A stretch of DNA of 62,812 bases from Chryseobacterium rhizosphaerae (lineage in GTDB: Bacteria > Bacteroidota > Bacteroidia > Flavobacteriales > Weeksellaceae). The stretch lies in NCBI RefSeq assembly GCF_003385455.1, contig NZ_QNUF01000030.1:1-62812 (forward strand), given 5' to 3'. The notes beneath the pieces are model-generated. The model saw nothing but the letters and a program-made list of their open reading frames with translations, had not been told where the DNA came from and did no database searches. This document shows positions 54,288 to 60,928 of this stretch, one piece after another (within the stretch, counting starts at the first letter, position 1; every line of letters starts with the position of its first letter). The translations under genes and the position numbers were made by a program.

Positions 54288-54845
54288 TTATTTCTGATAA
54301 ATTGATACAAACTTCTCAAGGCCGTCTCTTTGTCCTGCTCCTACAGCCTCAAATTTCCATTCTCCGTTTCTGTTGTAGATTCTTCCAAACTCTACAGCGG
54401 TTTCGATTGAGAAATCTTCATCCAGTTCATATTTTAAGATTTCTTCATTCGTATCTGAATTAAAAATTCTAATGAAAGAATTTCTTACCTGTCCAAAGTT
54501 TTGCTTTCTAGCATCTGCATCGTGAATAGTAACGACTACTGTAATTTCCTGAATGGCAGCATCAATTTTTGTAAGATCGATTTTAATCTGCTCATCATCA
54601 CCTGAACCTTCTCCTGTAAGGTTATCCCCGGTATGAATTACTGATTTATCCGGCGACTCAAGGTTGTTATAAAAAATAAAGTGGCTGTCTGACACTAATT
54701 TTTTGTCTTCACCCAATAAAAATAAAGAAGCGTCAAGGTCAAATGCTGTTCCTGTAGAAGTATTATTGATATCCCATCCTAAACCTACAGTAAATTTAGG
54801 TGCGTTAATGTTTTCTCTTTGTCCTTTTTGTAAGTTAATAGCCAT
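54288..54845 (-). CDS. terD: TerD-family protein 2
   Basis: A 185-residue canonical TerD: GLGWDINNTSTGTAFDLDAS, LVSDSHFIFYNN, HTGDNLTGEGSGDDEQIKID (Ca2+ site) and NSFIRIFNSDT. It overlaps the end of the PRTase gene by 11 bases and is followed 2 bases later by telA, showing tight coupling of the module. Confidence 0.94.
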   Translation of the reverse strand: MAINLQKGQRENINAPKFTVGLGWDINNTSTGTAFDLDASLFLLGEDKKLVSDSHFIFYNNLESPDKSVIHTGDNLTGEGSGDDEQIKIDLTKIDAAIQEITVVVTIHDADARKQNFGQVRNSFIRIFNSDTNEEILKYELDEDFSIETAVEFGRIYNRNGEWKFEAVGAGQRDGLEKFVSIYQK

Positions 54846-55659
54846 AATATAATTCCGTTTGTGTTAAAGTATTGATGTTATTTTCGTATTCTTTTATTAA
54901 ATGATAATTGTTACTGATGGCCAGCTCCAAAAGAAGGTCCATCTGTTCTTTTTTTACTTTAGACGTAAGATAATCAAAATTACTTGAATTAAGGCCTAAA
55001 ATATATTTCACGATCCTTGTATTGAATTCAAAACTTGATTTTCCCATCACTTCAGCAACATGATGTACATTTTGTACTGCATAGTAATTGAAATAGTTTT
55101 CAATCTTAGGATCAAGGTCAAAATTCATCAGTTCAGCGTAGTACAGGAACATAAAATCAGCTTCTACCTTATATTCATTCAGGATTCTGTTCACTGTATA
55201 TTCATGACTTCCGGTAATTTTTATATCGTCTATAAAAATACAAAGTTTTCCTCTTAAAAAATCCTTATCTATATAATAAGTATCATTGGCAATCAGATTT
55301 TTACGATCTTCAAAATTAAGGTTCCCATAATCTGTAATATAGGTATGGTTTCTATTGATTTTAGATAAAACACTTGATTTTTTTCCTTTTTGAAACAGAT
55401 AAAAATCCAGGTATTTTTTAAAGAAAAAACATAAAAAGTTGGAAGCGGTAGGAATTGCCATATATGGACTTGGAAGTACCACAATTTCTTTATCTGTATC
55501 TAAAATCTCTTTATTCTGAGAGATAAACCCCTCGAATAATTCCTTTGCAAATTTTTCAGCATACGACTTATCGCCATATTTGAAATAGCTGTATTCTGCC
55601 GGTGAGAAAGTGAACTCATCTGCAGAATGAATGTGGTGTAAGCTGTATCTTGTATTCAT
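54835..55659 (-). CDS. Ter-associated phosphoribosyltransferase-like protein
   Basis: A 274-residue protein with a PRTase fold. The PRPP-binding motif is CIFIDDIKITGSHEYTV (residues 140-156), the two aspartates followed by the TG loop; VVLPSPYMAIPTASNF precedes it. Such PRTases are found with Ter genes and are thought to help make a nucleoside-like metabolite (known from comparative genomics of Ter systems). The ATG at 55659 lies 7 bases after the HAD gene stop; a longer frame would overlap it. Confidence 0.82.
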   Translation of the reverse strand: MNTRYSLHHIHSADEFTFSPAEYSYFKYGDKSYAEKFAKELFEGFISQNKEILDTDKEIVVLPSPYMAIPTASNFLCFFFKKYLDFYLFQKGKKSSVLSKINRNHTYITDYGNLNFEDRKNLIANDTYYIDKDFLRGKLCIFIDDIKITGSHEYTVNRILNEYKVEADFMFLYYAELMNFDLDPKIENYFNYYAVQNVHHVAEVMGKSSFEFNTRIVKYILGLNSSNFDYLTSKVKKEQMDLLLELAISNNYHLIKEYENNINTLTQTELYYGY

Positions 55660-55666
55660 GTTTATT

Positions 55667-56335
55667 TTAGTGTTTAAGTAAATATGCACTGAAACCGAAG
55701 TCTTTCGCTCCTTTATAATCTGCCACAGGATTGTCTCCGATATGCAGAATCTGATGCATTGGAATATCCTGATCTTTAATCTTATTCTTCACTTCCTGAA
55801 AAATAAGTGGGTTCGGTTTGGAACAGTTTATCTCATCGGAGTAGATATGAAAATCTATATACTGATCCAGATTTTCATGAATCAGAAATTTCCTCATCGT
55901 TTTACCTTTGATAAATCCGGTATTGCTTAGAACATTAATGGTTTTACCCTGGTTTTTGATATCGTCAAAAAAATCATGGATATTTTCAAAAATAATTACC
56001 GGTTTGTATTCTAAAAAAAGCGCTTCGCTTTTAATATAAAATTCGTTCAGTTTTTCTTTATTTAAAAGCTTTATATCAATATTCAATGCGCCCAAGATCA
56101 TCAGATAGATTTCAAAGGTATCTATATTACCTCCTGTTACCTCATTAATTGTATTGCAAAGATCATCGTAATATTTTACAGTTTTGGCAACGTCTTCTAT
56201 GGGTTTGTCAACATTAAAAAACGAGGAGAACAGCTCAACTCTTTTTGTTTTAAATTCAGGATGAGATTTGATTAATGTGAGCCACAAGTCAAAGGAAAAA
56301 TGACAGTGGTTATGAATGTCGATATCTGTTTTCAA
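55667..56335 (-). CDS. HAD-family hydrolase of the Ter operon
   Basis: A 222-residue haloacid-dehalogenase-type phosphatase. Motif I is FSFDLWLTLI (nucleophile aspartate), motif II NVLSNTGF, motif III near KPNPLIFQ and motif IV HIGDNPVADYKGA. It is first in the operon and paired with the PRTase, suggesting the two process a phosphoribosyl compound. A TATCTTTG element on the minus strand at 56426-56433 is a possible -7 box, leaving a leader of about 85 bases. Confidence 0.87.
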   Translation of the reverse strand: MKTDIDIHNHCHFSFDLWLTLIKSHPEFKTKRVELFSSFFNVDKPIEDVAKTVKYYDDLCNTINEVTGGNIDTFEIYLMILGALNIDIKLLNKEKLNEFYIKSEALFLEYKPVIIFENIHDFFDDIKNQGKTINVLSNTGFIKGKTMRKFLIHENLDQYIDFHIYSDEINCSKPNPLIFQEVKNKIKDQDIPMHQILHIGDNPVADYKGAKDFGFSAYLLKH

Positions 56336-56507
56336 TATGTTTTAGTTAAAAGTTTTATTTAGCTTTTTTGAAAAAGATTTAAATTTTATTAATCATCAAA
56401 AAGTGTTTAGTTTTCTACTTATTCCCAAAGATAAAATATTTATCAGAAATGCATTACTTTAGTTCCCTGTTTTAAGATATTTTATGATTTATGGAACGAA
56501 ATAAAAG

Positions 56508-56548
56508 CAAAACAAGGACCGTAATTTTCTTTTTACGGTCCTTGTTTA
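56508..56548. terminator. Terminator hairpin between the Ter and sulP regions
   Basis: AAACAAGGACCGTAA and TTACGGTCCTTGTTT are perfect 15-base arms. It probably ends sulP transcription on the minus strand. Confidence 0.75.
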
Positions 56549-56568
56549 ATTTATGAATACCTATTTTA

Positions 56569-56660
56569 AGAGTCGTGAACGGTCAATACGCTACGCTTGT
56601 CAATCTCTTCATTTACACTCATAGCACCGCTAGCTTGCGAAGCAAAATTCACGGTTGACA
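56569..56660. repeat. Intergenic repeat-like element downstream of sulP
   Basis: A 90-base non-coding stretch with several short palindromes (GCTAGCTTGCGAAGC region) and GTGAACGGTCAA near one end and TTCACGGTTGAC near the other. Its mosaic of CGCTACGCTTG and GCTTGCGAAGC units resembles dispersed Chryseobacterium intergenic repeats. The terminator at 56508-56548 and this element account for the 330-base gap. Confidence 0.4.
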
Positions 56661-56665
56661 ATCAC

Positions 56666-58204
56666 CTATTTTTCAGGCATTACTTTATATGTGGGATCTT
56701 CCTGAATATTAACTTCAATCATGGCTTCAGCATTTTTAAGCATTTTGTGGCAATCTTCACTAAGATGGCGAAGGTATAATGTTTTATTTTCCTGTTTATA
56801 CCGCTTTGACAGCTTATCAAGAGCATCCAGGGCGCTCATATCTACTACCCTGCTTTCTTTGAAATCGATGATCACCTCATCAGGATCATTTATTGGGTCA
56901 AATTTATCCAAAAATGTGGTGACAGAACCGAAAAATAACGGGCCATATATTTCATAATGCCTTACCCCGTTTTCATCCGTATATTTTTTCGCCCGTATTC
57001 TTTTAGCATTATCCCAGGCAAAAACCAATGCAGAAATAATGACCCCCACCAAAACTGCCAATGCAAGATTATGCAGAATGACCGTTATCAGAGCCACCGT
57101 AATTCCTACCACGATATCTGATTTCGGCATTTTATTAATAATTCTGATAGAAACCCACTGAAAAGTACTTATAGCCACCATCATCATTACTCCTACCAAC
57201 GCAGCCATAGGGATTTTTTCAATAACAGGAGCTCCAAACAGGATAATCATCAGAATCATCAAAGAAGCGATAATCCCTGATAACCTGGCTCTTGATCCTG
57301 CATTGAGATTTACCAGTGTCTGTGCCACCATTGCACAGCCACCCATTCCACCAAAAAAGCCGTTGGTCATATTGGCAAGACCCTGCGCAACAGATTCTTT
57401 GTTGGCATTTCCTTTTGAATTTGTAATTTCATCCACCATAGACAATGTCAGTAGTGACTCTATCAGTCCTACTCCGGCCATAATAAGGGCATACGGAAAA
57501 ATAATCTGTAATGTTTCCAAAGAGAAAGGAATCTGCGGAATATGAAAACTGGGAAGATTTCCACTTATGTGGGCAATATCAGCCACTGTTTTTGTGGGAA
57601 TATTAAAGCCCAGAACCACTGCAAATACTACGATAATAGCAACCAAAGAAGCGGGTACAACTTTTGTGATCTTTGGAAAAAAATACACTACGGCAATCGT
57701 TAAGGCAGTCAATCCACCCATAATATATAAAGGAAGCCCTTGAAGCCAGCTGACAGCTCCATTAGTCCCTGTAATTTTAAACTGTTCAACCTGTGCCATA
57801 AAGATAATAATAGCCAATCCGTTCAGAAATCCATACATAACAGGTTGTGGAATGAGCCTGACAAATTTCCCCAGCTTAAAGATCCCTACCAGCATTTGAA
57901 ATATGCCCGCCAATACTACGGTTGCAAAAAGATATTCTATCCCGTGAGATTGGATCAATGCAATCAGAACAACAATGGTAGCACCAGCTCCTCCTGATAC
58001 CATTCCGGGACGCCCCCCTAAAACGGCTGTCACCAGTCCCATTATAAAAGCTGCATAAAGACCTGTAAGTGGTGAAAGCCCCGCCAGAATAGCAAATGAA
58101 AGAGATTCCGGAATCATGGTCATGGCTACGGTAAAGCCTGCCAGCAATTCATTTTTATAATTGATTTTCTTCGAAAAATCGAATAAGCTTATGGTATTTT
58201 TCAT
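56666..58204 (-). CDS. SulP-family anion transporter with STAS domain
   Basis: A 512-residue inner-membrane transporter of the SLC26/SulP family. Helices 1-12 (about 15-395) include AMTMIPESLSFAILAGLSPL, GPGMVSGGAGATIVVL-like segments and QGLANMTNGFFGGMGGCAMV; the C-terminal STAS domain (about 420-505) has VIIDFKESRVVDMSALDAL. Sulphate or bicarbonate are the usual substrates, and the actual one cannot be read. A consensus promoter lies at 58212-58242. A small out-of-frame ORF over its start is rejected. Confidence 0.93.
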   Translation of the reverse strand: MKNTISLFDFSKKINYKNELLAGFTVAMTMIPESLSFAILAGLSPLTGLYAAFIMGLVTAVLGGRPGMVSGGAGATIVVLIALIQSHGIEYLFATVVLAGIFQMLVGIFKLGKFVRLIPQPVMYGFLNGLAIIIFMAQVEQFKITGTNGAVSWLQGLPLYIMGGLTALTIAVVYFFPKITKVVPASLVAIIVVFAVVLGFNIPTKTVADIAHISGNLPSFHIPQIPFSLETLQIIFPYALIMAGVGLIESLLTLSMVDEITNSKGNANKESVAQGLANMTNGFFGGMGGCAMVAQTLVNLNAGSRARLSGIIASLMILMIILFGAPVIEKIPMAALVGVMMMVAISTFQWVSIRIINKMPKSDIVVGITVALITVILHNLALAVLVGVIISALVFAWDNAKRIRAKKYTDENGVRHYEIYGPLFFGSVTTFLDKFDPINDPDEVIIDFKESRVVDMSALDALDKLSKRYKQENKTLYLRHLSEDCHKMLKNAEAMIEVNIQEDPTYKVMPEK

Positions 58205-58211
58205 TGATAGA

Positions 58212-58242
58212 CAAAGGTATGTACTTGTACAATGGCATACAA
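58212..58242 (-). promoter_or_regulatory. Promoter of the sulP gene
   Basis: On the minus strand: TTG (58240-58242), 20 bases, TACCTTTG (58212-58219), just upstream of the start at 58204. Confidence 0.65.
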
Positions 58243-58603
58243 TTATTTTCTTTTGATCTTTCTTCTAATCTTTTTAAATAATTCACACCACCGTTATACA
58301 ATATGTTAATTTTAATTAAAATTTTACTATAAATAAACTTTTTTACCATTCTTATTCTGCTTACTTCCAATTTTTGTTTAAATTTGAAAACAATTAAGCA
58401 AATTATTTACTATTGATAGGGAATGTTTACGTAAAGTTTTGTTATCAAAACACATAACCCCTTGTAAATAACTACTTAAATAGATAGAATTGCATGAAGA
58501 AACTTTAATAGGTTATATATTATTTACACAAATGGTAGAAAAAAGAGGTTTGAAAGAGAAGAGAGTTGATCAACCAAATGAAAATAAGAAATATATTCTA
58601 AGA
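58243..58603. other. Gene-less AT-rich interval
   Basis: No credible reading frame, repeat or hairpin of note was found in these 360 bases. Confidence 0.4.
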
Positions 58604-58723
58604 TCAATTAAAGTGGCAATGCCCCCATTCTTTTAAGATATTAAATTCATCTTGAACATTTTTTGGAGCATTATTACTCCAATACTCTATTGACTTCAAA
58701 ATCAAGCCAATCCGCTCGTCCAT
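58604..58723 (-). CDS. Possible 39-residue small protein or gene remnant
   Basis: ATG at 58723 to TGA at 58604 reads MDERIGLILKSIEYWSNNAP and ends KEWGHCHFN. The composition is protein-like (amphipathic helix, Trp and His), but there is no clear promoter and no recognised family. It may be the broken end of a longer gene. Confidence 0.3.
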   Translation of the reverse strand: MDERIGLILKSIEYWSNNAPKNVQDEFNILKEWGHCHFN

Positions 58724-58790
58724 ACTTTAATATATACTGCCTATTTTTTCAATGCATACATAAGTTTAATCAAGATAATATTCAATAAAA

Positions 58791-59219
58791 ATGTTATACA
58801 AAGAGATCCATATCGGAAAGTTTATTAAGGAGAGAGTTGATGAAAATGAAATAACTATTGAGAGAATATGTAAATTTTTGGGAAAGGATGAAGAATCTGT
58901 TGAAAAGATGTACGAAAAAAAATCACTAGAGGCGGATATTCTTCTACGATGGAGCAAATTATTAGAGTATGATTTTTTCAGACTGTATAGTTCTCACTTA
59001 ATATTATATGCTCCTCCTTCTGCAGTAAATAAAAACCAGCAGAAATCTGATAAAATTCCATATTTCAGAAAAAATATTTACACTCAGGAGATTAAAGAAT
59101 TTATCATGAAAAGGATTCTTTCGGGGGAGATGACACAAACTGATGTTATTAAAGAATATTCTATTCCTAAAAGCACACTCCACCGATGGCTTCAAAAGGT
59201 TGATAATACTAACGGATAA
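58791..59219 (+). CDS. Small HTH protein 1
   Basis: A 142-residue protein of a kind often seen in Chryseobacterium. The N-terminal half (IHIGKFIKERVDENEITIER, then LLRWSKLLEYDFFRLYSSHL) resembles a cryptic Cro-like domain; the C-terminal part (RILSGEMTQTDVIKEYSIPK, then STLHRWLQKV) is a transposase-type HTH. No catalytic DDE domain follows, so it is not a complete transposase. It is followed 11 bases later by a second HTH protein, suggesting an operon. Confidence 0.75.
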   Translation: MLYKEIHIGKFIKERVDENEITIERICKFLGKDEESVEKMYEKKSLEADILLRWSKLLEYDFFRLYSSHLILYAPPSAVNKNQQKSDKIPYFRKNIYTQEIKEFIMKRILSGEMTQTDVIKEYSIPKSTLHRWLQKVDNTNG

Positions 59220-59230
59220 ACAGATACAGA

Positions 59231-59569
59231 ATGCGCCCGAATTACAAAAAGATTTATCATGATATGCTTACACTGGAACATCCTGAGAAATTACAAGATC
59301 CTAAAATCAAAGAGCTTCTTGAAAAGCTGAATACGTCTGAAGATGTCCTGAAGTTTAATGAAAAATTATTCCAGCAGTCCAGAGAAAACCAAAAGCTAAA
59401 AACATACGACAAAAAGACAATGCTGAAGCTTCTTCAATATCAAAAGAAGCACGGGCATTCTACCAGTTATATGTCTAAAAAATATAAAATAAGCAGAACA
59501 ACACTCTCAAAATGGAAGATGATGTTTGAGGAAGACCTTGAAAATACAACGAAAAATGCCGGTAAATAA
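59231..59569 (+). CDS. Small HTH protein 2
   Basis: A 112-residue protein. The N-terminal half is helical (EHPEKLQDPKIKELLEKLNT), and the C-terminal half is a transposase/IS3-type HTH (LLQYQKKHGHSTSYMSKKYK, then ISRTTLSKWKMMF). The stop codon lies in the loop of the terminator at 59551-59586, which it shares with the converging Y RNA array. Role unknown; probably a DNA-binding partner of HTH protein 1. Confidence 0.72.
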   Translation: MRPNYKKIYHDMLTLEHPEKLQDPKIKELLEKLNTSEDVLKFNEKLFQQSRENQKLKTYDKKTMLKLLQYQKKHGHSTSYMSKKYKISRTTLSKWKMMFEEDLENTTKNAGK

Positions 59570-59586
59570 TCTACCGGCATTTTTTT
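59551..59586. terminator. Bidirectional terminator of the HTH pair and the Y RNA array
   Basis: AAAAATGCCGGTA and TACCGGCATTTTT are perfect 13-base arms with a 7-base loop and T-runs on both strands. Confidence 0.85.
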
Positions 59587-59720
59587 ATAAAGGTAATGAT
59601 AAGGAAAAAGCGGGCTGTACGTTGAGCCGGAATCGAACCGGATAGCCTTACCGGAGTTACCGATTTCGCTATTCCTCCCATAGTTGCGTAACGATGAAAT
59701 TTTTCCTAACGACACTTATA
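59586..59720 (-). ncRNA. Y-RNA-like unit 8 with tRNA-like arms in normal order
   Basis: Lower stem TATAAG with CTTTATA (one bulge), bulged T, GT opposite AC, loop CGTT, upper stem AGGAAAAA with TTTTTCCT. The insert holds a D-like arm (GGGAG, AGCGAAATCGGTAA, CTCC), then a T-arm CCGG-TTCGATT-CCGG, closed by TACG/CGTA. This D-then-T order is that of a real tRNA without an anticodon arm, unlike units 4, 5 and 7. It is the last unit before the terminator. Confidence 0.65.
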
Positions 59721-59726
59721 TTATTA

Positions 59727-59848
59727 TTAAAATAAAGCTGAAAGTGCAAAGACGGACATTGTAAAAGTCTGAAAGAAAACAATCAATCGGACATTGTAGA
59801 AAATTATGATACAAAGATGTCTTACAGCTTCCAGCTTTTCTTTTTTAT
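59727..59848 (-). repeat. Hairpin-forming insert between Y RNA units 7 and 8
   Basis: On the minus strand AAAGCTGGAAG near the start pairs with CTTTCAGCTTT near the end, and ACAATGTCCG occurs twice inside. It interrupts the array and carries no open frame. Confidence 0.4.
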
Positions 59849-59850
59849 AA

Positions 59851-59998
59851 AACAAGGCAATAAGCAAAAAGTGATGTCGTGCTCTAACCCCTGAGCTACT
59901 CTTCCTACTATACATCGTAATCTTTTGTGAAAGAGACGGGATTCGAACCCGTGTCCCCGTCGTGATAATCGAAGTAACACTATTTTACGGCACTTGTT
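59851..59998 (-). ncRNA. Y-RNA-like unit 7 with permuted tRNA mimic
   Basis: Lower stem AACAAG/CTTGTT, bulged T, GC/GC, CGT loop, upper stem AGTG/CACT with an AAA/TTT extension, then TTACTTCG. T-arm ACGGG-TTCGAAT-CCCGT, a full 7-bp acceptor stem CTCTTTC/GGAAGAG closed by a 23-base loop, then the D-arm TAGCTCAGGGGTTAGAGCA. The order T-arm, acceptor, D-arm is a circular permutation of tRNA. Confidence 0.75.
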
Positions 59999-60008
59999 AG
60001 TTTTTTTT

Positions 60009-60120
60009 AATAAAAAGAGGCAAAAAATAAGAGAAGACTTTTATAAGATCATTCTCATGACCTATTCTGGAGTTGAACCAAATTAAACCGAAGTAAGCCT
60101 TCTCTACGGCACTCTTTATT
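60009..60120 (-). ncRNA. Y-RNA-like unit 6, T-arm only with GNRA-capped hairpin
   Basis: Lower stem AAAGAG/CTCTTT, bulged T, GC/GC, upper stem AGAGAAGGCTT/AAGTCTTCTCT (11 bp, one wobble), then TTACTTCG-type sequence. T-arm TTTGG-TTCAACT-CCAGA, then a hairpin AGGTCAT-GAGA-ATGATCT capped by a GNRA tetraloop where the acceptor stem would be. No D-arm is present. Confidence 0.7.
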
Positions 60121-60122
60121 AC

Positions 60123-60262
60123 CTCAAGGTAAAATTGCGGAATCTTTCTTTTCCATATGCTCTACCTTCTGAGCTACATCCCGTTTACAACAGGGATGGC
60201 AGGAATCGAACCTGCGACCTTATGATGTGTAATCGAAGTATGATTCCAAAACGACACTTGAG
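60123..60262 (-). ncRNA. Y-RNA-like unit 5 with permuted tRNA mimic
   Basis: Lower stem CTCAAG/CTTGAG, bulged T, GT/AC, loop CGTTTT, upper stem GGAATC/GATTCC, then ATACTTCG. T-arm GCAGG-TTCGATT-CCTGC, acceptor stem CATCCC/GGGATG closed by TGTTGTAAAC, then the D-arm TAGCTCAGAAGGTAGAGCA. It lies 2 bases from unit 6, so both probably come from one precursor. Confidence 0.78.
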
Positions 60263-60304
60263 TATGTATTTTATTCTTCATCAGTCATTGTGCTTTCTGA
60301 TATA

Positions 60305-60443
60305 ATCAAGGTAATATTCTTAGGATCTGTCGTGCATTTGCTCTACCTTCTGAGCTACCTCTCCTTTTCGGGGAGAAGGCAGGATTCGAACCTGCGACCC
60401 AATGATTAAAATCCCGAAGTATGATCCTAAAACGACACTTGAT
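60305..60443 (-). ncRNA. Y-RNA-like unit 4 with permuted tRNA mimic
   Basis: Lower stem ATCAAG/CTTGAT, bulged T, GT/AC, loop CGTT, upper stem TTAGGATC/GATCCTAA, then ATACTTCG. T-arm GCAGG-TTCGAAT-CCTGC, 7-bp acceptor stem CTTCTCC/GGAGAGG (one wobble) closed by CCGAAAA, then the D-arm TAGCTCAGAAGGTAGAGCA. The clearest example of the class. Confidence 0.8.
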
Positions 60444-60450
60444 ATAAGTT

Positions 60451-60582
60451 GAGCAAGGCAATGATTCAAACAGAGACGTATTAACAAGGTGCTATCTTTA
60501 CACCATCTGCTTCCACAGAACAGGACTTGAACCTGTACTTTTGTTACCCTAACGAAGTAACTCTGCTCTACGGCACTTACCC
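60451..60582 (-). ncRNA. Y-RNA-like unit 3 with a reduced permuted tRNA mimic
   Basis: Lower stem GGGTAAG/CTTGCTC (two wobbles), bulged T, GC/GC, upper stem AGCAGAG/CTCTGTT, then TTACTTCG. T-arm ACAGG-TTCAAGT-CCTGT, a short acceptor TCTG/CAGA closed by TGGAAG, then a Gln-tRNA-like D-arm GGTGTAAAGATAGCACC. A -7 box lies about 45 bases upstream at 60629-60636. Confidence 0.72.
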
Positions 60583-60628
60583 CTTTACTATTGATTATAA
60601 TAATTTCATGGTTATTAATTTCTTGTTA

Positions 60629-60666
60629 CAAATTTATGCAGCTTCTGCGCATTCTATTTACGTACT
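60629..60666 (-). promoter_or_regulatory. Putative internal promoter of the Y RNA array before unit 3
   Basis: TAAATTTG (minus strand, 60629-60636) is the -7 box. At the same 26-base offset as before unit 1 stands CGTAAATAGAATGCGC in place of a -33 TTG. Confidence 0.5.
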
Positions 60667-60682
60667 TATTTTTTTATTAAAA

Positions 60683-60759
60683 AACCAAGCAATGAATAAT
60701 AAGAGTGTATGGTATTCAATTAAAAGTTGACGATGGAACTCTTATCAACGGCATTGGTT
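60683..60759 (-). ncRNA. Minimal Y-RNA-like unit 2
   Basis: AACCAA/TTGGTT lower stem, bulged T, GC/GC, CGTTG loop, 8-bp upper stem ATAAGAGT/ACTCTTAT, and a 31-base loop opening TCCATCG without tRNA arms. The lower stem is followed by six T residues, so it could also terminate transcription. Confidence 0.7.
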
Positions 60760-60764
60760 ATTTT

Positions 60765-60835
60765 ATACCGGGCAATGTGGTGAAAGACTCTGTCAGTTTG
60801 GATTCGAAGAACGTCTTTTCTTACGGCACCGGTAT
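60765..60835 (-). ncRNA. Minimal Y-RNA-like unit 1
   Basis: Seven-bp lower stem ATACCGG/CCGGTAT, bulged T, GC/GC, CGTAAG loop, upper stem AAAGAC/GTCTTT, and a loop opening GTTCTTCGAATCC. No tRNA arms. It lies 5 bases before unit 2, and its 5' end falls a few bases after a -7 box, so transcription probably starts at the unit itself. Confidence 0.7.
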
Positions 60836-60845
60836 TTTACTACTG

Positions 60846-60884
60846 CAAAATTACAAGCTAAATACGCATTCTTTTTACGCAGTT
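60846..60884 (-). promoter_or_regulatory. Putative promoter of the Y RNA array before unit 1
   Basis: TAATTTTG (minus strand, 60846-60853) with a TGCGTA direct repeat of period 13 upstream (60863-60868 and 60876-60881). No canonical TTG, suggesting an activator-dependent or special promoter. Confidence 0.55.
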
Positions 60885-60928
60885 TGTTTTTTATTTTTTA
60901 TTATCTTTTATTTTAAAAGCAGTGCCTC

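Noticed and set aside
58155..58370. Small minus-strand ORF overlapping the sulP start
   Set aside because: It overlaps sulP in another frame and its promoter, with no recognisable sequence.
58791..59569. Insertion sequence
   Set aside because: There is no DDE catalytic domain, terminal inverted repeat or target duplication.
59727..59915. Minus-strand open frame of 62 codons over unit 7
   Set aside because: It crosses the RNA stem and the insert and shows no protein-like pattern.
59881..60420. Apparent canonical tRNA genes (T-arm and D-arm signatures on the minus strand)
   Set aside because: The arms occur in the order T then D, the anticodon arm is absent, and the acceptor strands are joined by a loop. 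No functional tRNA could be made, so they are scored as Y-RNA-like units.
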